From: Antilocapra americana
Taxonomy: Eukaryota > Chordata > Mammalia > Artiodactyla > Antilocapridae
Direction: 5' to 3'
Assembly: GCA_007570785.1 (NCBI GenBank)
Contig: ML660201.1
Span: 34,432,150-34,496,149 of the forward strand
Length of the DNA stretch: 64,000 nt
Shown: positions 58,085-64,000 of the stretch, piece after piece
Layout: the number at the start of each line of letters is the position of its first letter
Numbering within the stretch: position 1 is the stretch's first letter
The notes under the pieces: model-generated
Databases searched by the model: none
The model's input: the letters and a program-made list of their open reading frames with translations, nothing else
What the model was told of the DNA's origin: nothing
Translations under genes and position numbers: made by a program

Positions 58085-58775
58085 CACCCCATTCACATGC
58101 TGAATACCTAACCCCCGAGTATGGCTGTATTTGGGGTAGTTGCCTCTAAGGAAGTAATTTGAGTTAAATGAGGTTAGGGATGGGACTCTGATCCCATAGG
58201 ATTACTGTTCTTAAAAGAAGAAATGCCAGCAATGAAGAATCAGACAGAGAGAACAGACCTATGGACATGGGGGGAAGGGAGGAGGGAGAAGAGATGTATG
58301 GAGAGAGTCACATAGAAATTTACAATGCCATATGTAAAATAGATAGCCGGGAATTTGCTGTATGACTCAGGGAACTCAAACAGGGGCTCTGTGACAGGCT
58401 GAAGGGTGGGGTGGGGAGGGACATGGGAGGGAGGTTGGGGAGGGAGGGGTTATAGGCGTACCTATGGCTGATTCTTGTTGACAGTATGACAGAAAATCAC
58501 AAAATTCTGTAAAGCAATTCTCCTTCAATTAAAAAATTTAAAAAATTAAATAAAAAGCACATTTTTGACTTAGGAAACATCATATGAGCACACAGCAAGG
58601 TGGTAGCCACTTACAGTCAAGAGAAGAAACCTCAGAATGAAATCTACCTTGCAAGCATGTTGATCTTGGACTTGTCAGCCTTTAGAACTATGAGAAATGA
58701 ATTTCTAATTTTTAAGTCACCCAATCTGTGGTACTTTGTTATAGCAGCCCAAGCTAAGACACAACTCTTAACGAA
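58085..58775 (+). mobile_element. Old MaLR-type LTR, split by an L1 tail
   Basis: The left part (58085-58232) has GAATACCTAACCCCCGAGTA and GAAGTAATTTGAGTTAAATG. The right part (about 58562-58775) has TTGATCTTGGACTTGTCAGC, CTGTGGTACTTTGTTATAGC and AGCCCAAGCTAAGACACAA. These are both halves of one LTR. No internal genes are present. Confidence 0.7.
58238..58556 (+). mobile_element. L1 3' UTR (bovine type) nested in the LTR
   Basis: ACAGACCTATGGACATGGGG, CATAGAAATTTACAATGCCA, ATAGATAGCCGGGAATTTGC and ATGGCTGATTCTTGTTGACA, then an A-rich tail. Confidence 0.88.
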
Positions 58776-59105
58776 TTAATCTAAGCACTGATAACTGATA
58801 ACACAAAAGAGAGGCAGCCAGATATTATGCATCTCTCGTGGGAGAGGATCTCACCAGTTTTGAAGTATTCTTTGCAAAAACAACAACAACAACAACAAAA
58901 AAAAAAACCACCTGGATTTGATCAAGTTTCTATGTCCAACTGCCAATTTATAAAAAATACATGCAGGGGAAGGACACGTGTAAGATGACATCACAAGGAT
59001 GAATTGAGCAAAATCCAGACCTTGAGAAACTCTCCAGGTGAAAGCATCCATTTGATCACGAATAACAGCAACAAATTACAAAAATGTACAGAAGAGAAGA
59101 GGAGA
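58776..59105. other. Unrecognised intronic sequence with (CAA)n
   Basis: A short (CAACAA)n followed by A-run lies at 58878-58907. No exon was recognised. Confidence 0.4.
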
Positions 59106-59109
59106 CACA

Positions 59110-59475
59110 GAGAGAAGAGCTTATGGGTTAAAAGGTCTTAATAGATATATCAAAAATCCAGATTTCAGGAAACTTAAAAATATCATGAGATTAAGATATT
59201 TGGAAATTTATAGATCTTTGATGCACTGAACTATTGCTCATTTTTTAGATAGGTGAAATGGTATTTAGTGTTTTTATTTTCAATACCTTTGAGAGACACA
59301 CACCAATTTATTATATGTTAAATGATCTGATGCTTGGGGAGAGGGTAATTATTGGGGGTATAAAAGGAATACTGTTACTTATGAGTTCAAGTGATGAGGA
59401 AAAGGAGGCTGATGATATTACTCTTGTTTTTTCATATGTTTGAAATTTTCCACTATTAAAAATTTTTACAAATTG
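59110..59475 (+). mobile_element. Old LINE-like interspersed repeat
   Basis: The tail TATGTTTGAAATTTTCCACT, then ATTAAAAATTTTTA is common to old L1 3' ends. The 5' part (GGTCTTAATAGATATATCAA) is consistent. Family uncertain. Confidence 0.5.
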
Positions 59476-59676
59476 AGACCATATTATAAACTAAATGTAA
59501 ATGTTGATGTATTTAGTCAAAATTTAACAGTTTAAAAAATCTAACATATACCTGAACAGTTTTCAAGGTTTTTTTTAAAGGGTATTTAAGAATAATCTTA
59601 TAATTTCTGAGAGGATCATTTTTAAAAGTAAGGAAGTCTCATTCCATTTTATTATTATAATACTTCAGGACTCAGA

Positions 59677-59814
59677 TGGAGAAGGCAATGGCACCCCACT
59701 CCAGTACTCTTGCCTGGAAAATCCCATGGATGGAGGAGCCTGGTGGGCTGCAGTCCATGGGGTCGCGAAGAGTCAGACACGACTGAAGCGACTTAGCAGC
59801 AGCAGTAGCAGCAC
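59677..59814 (+). mobile_element. Bov-A2 reduced to a single hybrid monomer, with perfect duplication
   Basis: It starts as Bov-A2 monomer 1 (GAGAAGGCAATGGCACCCCA) but ends with the monomer 2 tail (CTGAAGCGACTTAGCAGCAG). It is 138 bp rather than about 280. The flanking 11-bp repeat, caggactcaga, at 59666-59676 and 59815-59825 is perfect. Confidence 0.93.
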
Positions 59815-59829
59815 CAGGACTCAGAGGAA

Positions 59830-60680
59830 AACATATTCTCTTCTTTCTCAATAATCTTTTATTGGTTATTCCAAGAATCCATTTAGTTCTGCCCCATTAT
59901 GAGAGAGCAGCTTTATCTCATTATGTTTTAATGAGACAAAAGATCACCACAGCCTAAAAGACTACACATTCCATGTAAAGGACATTATTTCCTAGACAAC
60001 AAGAAAAATTCCTGAGTCACAGACAGTCCCCTGCAGGCCCTTCTTCCTCTCCGGAGCCCCAGAGCCAGAAATAGAGTTGTGTGTGATAAGGGCTTCCATT
60101 CCCGGACAGCTGAACAGTTTGTACCATTTCAAAACTGCATAATCCTGTTCAGACACAGTTTTCAATATGTATTCAGCGTTTCCGTCCATGGTCTCAATTG
60201 CATGCATTTTTTTCACTAGAAAATGCGACCGGCTTACAAAAAGAGTGCGACCGAAAAGAGTGTTTTGCTTAAGGCTGAAGAGTTCCTGCTTTCAACCTAC
60301 CTTGTAATTTTCATCATGTCTTTTCCTAGCATTCATATCAACACCTTGGACTTTTAGCTTCCCACTACATTTTTTAAATTACCACTTTAAAATACAATGA
60401 AACGCTCGAATAACACACTGCCCCATCTATCACCTGGTGGGACTAAGACAGAACTCGTGGTGACTCTGAACTTGGAGGGTGGGCGGTAGCACCATGCAAC
60501 AGGCAGGAACGTGCATTCACTGTCTGAGAGGGAAAAGTCTGAGTTGGGGCAGAAAAGGTTGTTTGGGGATGTCAACATAATATTATGAAAGTTCGACACA
60601 CCGCAGTGAAGACTGCTTACAATGTAAGGAAATCTCGTTTTACAGACGGGAAACTCATTCATTCATCAGCAGTATGTCTT
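59830..60680. other. Unrecognised unique-looking intronic sequence
   Basis: No repeat was recognised. It contains the speculative ORF above and a short direct repeat tgcgaccg at 60224-60231 and 60246-60253. Confidence 0.4.
59992..60189 (-). CDS. Speculative small ORF in non-repeat sequence
   Basis: A 65-codon minus-strand frame begins MDGNAEYILK at an ATG in the context ACCATGG (60187-60189). An in-frame upstream ATG extends it to 60216. It ends SGIFLVV then TAG. No family, signal peptide or membrane segment was recognised. It sits in unique-looking sequence with some CpG just upstream (60220-60260). There is no proof of transcription, so it may be chance. Confidence 0.15.
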   Translation of the reverse strand: MDGNAEYILKTVSEQDYAVLKWYKLFSCPGMEALITHNSISGSGAPERKKGLQGTVCDSGIFLVV

Positions 60681-60687
60681 AGCGGTT

Positions 60688-60772
60688 TGGTTTAGTGGCT
60701 GAGTTGTGTCTGACTCTTTGTGATCCCATGGACTGTAGCCAGCCAGGCTCCTCTGTCCATGGTATTTCCCAA
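60688..60772 (-). mobile_element. Bov-tA 3'-end fragment followed by A-rich run
   Basis: GGCTGAGTTGTGTCTGACTC to CTGTCCATGGTATTTCCC, inverted. A run of A (60772-60786) and A-rich sequence follow where the body should continue. Confidence 0.8.
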
Positions 60773-60799
60773 AAAAAAAAAAAAAAGAAAAAGAAAAAT

Positions 60800-61600
60800 T
60801 CCCAGCATCATTCAATAATGTCTTTCTATTGATTAAATTCAAAAAGTAATAAAATATATAAAATATTATATATGTAATATTCAATAGATTGGCTTTAGTT
60901 TCTGAGTACTAATGTTGTTAGGTGGAGTTCATACAGACCACACCCATAAGTACAAACAGAAATACTATCCCAACTCCAGCACTACAAATATGTAGCCATG
61001 TAGTGACTGTGGAACTAAAAGACAGAGTGACCTTTTCTAAACATTTTAGCTCTAAACATTTAGCTTCTGGCTCCCGAGTTAAACTTAAATTACTTTTTAA
61101 CACATCTAGCAAGGTTAAAAGACCAGCAGACAGTCATCTTATTTGTTCATGGGACACAAAGATGTTTATGCCAGAAAAAAAAAGGTGACATAATTCTAAA
61201 AGAAAAGATTTTCATGGGCTAGAGAAAACTGGAAGATGTGGGAATAGAAATGTAAGTAAAAACTGCTTTGCCAGTAGTAGATGCCCAATAAAAATGCATT
61301 TCATAAGTGTGAGGGATAGTCCTTCCTCTAAGAGATAGGAAGTAGGCACTGGATGGGGCTCCAGGGAATTACACTGAGTTGGAAATGAGGAAAATTGAGC
61401 AGACCTATGTAGAAGGGTCTTAATTTTCTTAGCAGATGGGTAAGTAAGTGAAAGCAAATAAGGAAGGGAAGTGAAGGAGGAGATTAGGAATTTGAGGAAC
61501 TAGGAAATGAAGTTTGACTACCAACTGAAAAGGCAGAAAGAAATGAACTAAAAATGAAATGAGAATTAAAAAAGGGCACAATGCCATGATGCTACTTGCC
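60800..61600. other. Unrecognised intronic sequence
   Basis: AT-rich with no exon. There is an L2-end-like patch (GTAGATGCCCAATAAAAATG, about 61277). Confidence 0.35.
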
Positions 61601-61604
61601 TTGC

Positions 61605-61720
61605 TTGGCAAGAGGAAGCCCGCTGAGGGCAGAGGCTATCTCTCGGTTATCTTGACATCCCTTATTCTGTAGCAATACTCAAATCATGTCTGTAAATTAA
61701 ATAATCTCCTCAATTCGGGC
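61605..61720 (+). mobile_element. Possible L2 3'-end fragment
   Basis: CGCTGAGGGCAGAGGCTATC, then GGTTATCTTGACATCCCTTA resembles the L2 3' region. Weak. Confidence 0.4.
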
Positions 61721-63560
61721 AAGTACACCCAGAGCACACCTCTGGGACATATCGGATACACACAGAAAGAAGCTAAAAAGGAGGACAGAATAGCAGAGCC
61801 AAAGTTCTTCAATTAAAGGTAAAGACCAACCTGTCAGAACTGTCATCAGGGTCAACACAATACTTAGGTCACAGTAGGCATTTCAGAGTAATTTACTGAA
61901 CAATGGAAATACATCCCTCATCTCCCTCCAATCAGGGCAGAGCTTACAAGTTTATATTAAAGCACCTGGTTGGGAGGGGGGTGTCCACCAGAAGGGGTTT
62001 AAGTAAGAGTCTGGAGAGAAATAAGTAGAAGTAGAAATTAGAAGAAAATCCACCCACATCAAATTTGAAGTGATAAGGGAAAGAACGCAGAAACTATGAC
62101 AAAAATAGATTAGGAGTTATAATAATTAAATGACAACATTCTGAAATGTGGGATCATCTTGGAAGCTGGAATAAGATAATTTCCCATTCTGTTTTGGGAA
62201 AAAGGTCATAGTGCTCATCTAAGGTCACCTGATGGGATGACCTGGGGGAATCCCTAAGGAGCAGTGCTGGACCTCTGTTTACTCTTTGGGAACCTACTGA
62301 AGGTCATGGACTTACTTTGCAGGGAAATTCTCATCTCCACATGTATTTAAAAATTATCATGTAGAATCTGTGCATTCAGAGACCCTTTGAGGATCCCTAA
62401 TAAACCACACCCAGTGATCAAGGATCTCAGGCTCTTAAAGAGAAGCACAACTTAACAGGTGCCACAGCTGGTGACAGACCATCTATACCTCCTACTAAAA
62501 CCTGGGCTTCACATTCTTTCAACAGTTGTCTTTCAGACAAGTACTCTTTCCAAGGCACCCCCTTCCCCCATCCCCTGCCAACTGTTTCTGATTCCACTTC
62601 TTCCAAATTTCCCCAACATTCATCATAAATCACTTCTTTTGGAACTGTGTCTTTATCTAATTCCATATGCACTGGAAATCTGACTACTATGAAAATGCTG
62701 GATCTAGACTTATTTGAGTCAGGGGGGAGGAGGATAGGCTGCTTCTTAAAAGGGAGCTTAACCTGAAAGAAAATCAGTTCACTGTAAAGGTAAAGTATAC
62801 GATGCTCCACAGTAACCAGCGGCTTCCTCTTATTCCCTCAACTCTAGAAGAGGCAGAATCCTTTCGGGAAACCTACTGGCACACAGGAGACCTCGGTGAC
62901 TCTATGTGGCATGGAATTGATTTCTAATGGAATAACCTTATCTCTGAGGAATGTGGTTAGCAGTGGCTGTGACAGCAGAACAAAAGTTCTGCTGGGATCC
63001 TCTGCAGGAATAGCAGACCATGACCTCCACGCACTTCCCTGATGGTGCTGGATCTGGATGCTGCCCACCAGCACACTTTCCCTTACAGGAAACTGAAAGG
63101 CATGTCCAAGAGGCCAGTGGAGGAGCATCATACCTTACAGTGTTTGGCTTCCTCACCAGAGATTGGTTGGAAATGCATATTTTAATGGATGCACACGCAA
63201 GTATGCAAGAAATATCCTTTCCCAGTCTCATGTTTTCATCTCTTCCTGGTCTTAATAGGTGTGAGAGGATATAATCATTTGAAAGAGACGAGTCCCAGCT
63301 CATTTCTCACAAACACACAGTTCAGGAAGGGTAGCTCAGTGACCTCTGTTACCAGTGACTCTAAGGAAGCTGGTTCCCTATGATCTGGGGAAAAAGTGTA
63401 ACTCAGCAACCTAAATTAAATGTTAAAGAGTATAAATTCACAGCACTGAACTGGAGGTTTTATTTGAAATATGGCTTTCCTTTGGAACCATCTTTTATCC
63501 AAGGCAATTTTATCAGAAGTCTGTGAATTTTTTCCTTAAAATAAAAAAAGTTTCTAAATT
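61721..63560. other. Unrecognised intronic sequence
   Basis: No exon or nameable repeat. ORFs at 62427-62810 (-) and 62938-63303 (-) show no domain and lack good splice context. Confidence 0.4.
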
Positions 63561-63564
63561 TAAT

Positions 63565-64000
63565 ATTTTTTGTCTACCTACTAAGTGCCAGGTGTGTAGG
63601 TGCTAACACATAGACAGAGAGATAGACACATCTTGATGACATTGATGCTGTTCTCCTGGAGGTTAAACTACGATGGGAGCAACATTCAATAAATCAATAA
63701 ACTCATTTAAAATTATAATAAAGGAAATGAAGACATCAGCAGGTACAGTGATGAAATAACTGTAGAGCTTCCTTGGGTGATAAGGTGAATAGGGAAGGCT
63801 TCTTTAAGGAGGGAACACTCAAGCCCTAAAGACTAAATAGAAGCTCACCTGGGGAGCAGTTACAGATAGATGGAGGGAGCATCTTGGGCAGAAGATTACA
63901 AGAAGGACCAGAGCCTGGCATATTGGAAGAATGAAATGAAGCTGTTGCAGCTGTCTTGTGTGAGGCATAGTATGAGATGAGGCTTGAGGCAGGACCAGGC
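63565..64000 (-). mobile_element. L2 fragment running off the window
   Basis: CCTACTAAGTGCCAGGTGTG, GAAGGCTTCTTTAAGGAGGG, TTGGGCAGAAGATTACAAG and AGGACCAGAGCCTGGCATAT, then GATGAGGCTTGAGG follow inverted L2 order. Confidence 0.7.

Noticed and set aside
62427..62810. 127-codon minus-strand ORF
   Set aside because: No domain, no splice-site pattern and no codon signature. Left as intronic, although a conservation test would settle it.

Overview
This window is mammalian nuclear DNA from a ruminant, most likely a bovid. The main evidence is its interspersed repeats: BovB (RTE-type) LINEs, the tRNA-derived Bov-tA SINE, the dimeric Bov-A2 SINE with its AGC tail, and the bovine type of L1 3' end. 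This combination is diagnostic of pecoran ruminants. Species cannot be fixed from the sequence alone. There are no bacterial-style genes, operons, CRISPR arrays or prophages, and I see no CpG island or promoter.

The only host coding exon I can support is on the minus strand at 41932-42056 (125 bp). It has a good acceptor and donor and translates without a stop into the first-loop region of synaptoporin (SYNPR), a four-pass synaptic-vesicle protein. The rest of the window is best read as the two large flanking introns. Upstream intron lies at higher coordinates (42057-64000) and downstream intron at lower coordinates (1-41931). I found no other SYNPR exon.

Layout: 1-2105 L1; 2185-3075 an old L2 split by a BovB with perfect 13-bp target-site duplications; 3.7-12.4 kb scattered SINEs, old L1 and MaLR-type LTR pieces and a 162-bp tandem duplication; 13.0-16.1 kb a hAT element, an old L1 piece and the longest BovB (one nonsense codon in its reverse-transcriptase frame); 18.7-22.5 kb SINEs, three MIRs and a second BovB; 22.9-24.3 kb an L2 with an L1 nested in it; 25.9-27.87 kb a young L1 inserted in an old L1; 29.9-31.3 kb a three-level nest (5'-inverted L1, then Bov-tA, then BovB); 31.6-32.9 kb a dispersed 118-bp duplication; 33.7-34.9 kb L2 split by L1; 38.5-38.9 kb a three-copy minisatellite running into TA/GATA microsatellites; 41.7-41.87 kb a young 138-bp L1 tail with a perfect 20-bp target-site duplication, about 60-80 bp past the SYNPR exon's donor; 46.9-48.8 kb L1 split by BovB; 50.3-63.9 kb more SINEs, L1 tails, an LTR split by L1, and an L2 at the right edge.

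Almost every longer open reading frame is a decayed LINE frame or its antisense shadow. The points most worth checking are the SYNPR exon with its neighbouring young L1, the nested and inverted retroelements, the 11:1 orientation skew of Bov-tA, the unexplained duplications, a GC-rich orphan block at 43613-43860 and a small Kozak-context ORF at 59992-60189. I found no evidence for a novel biological system.
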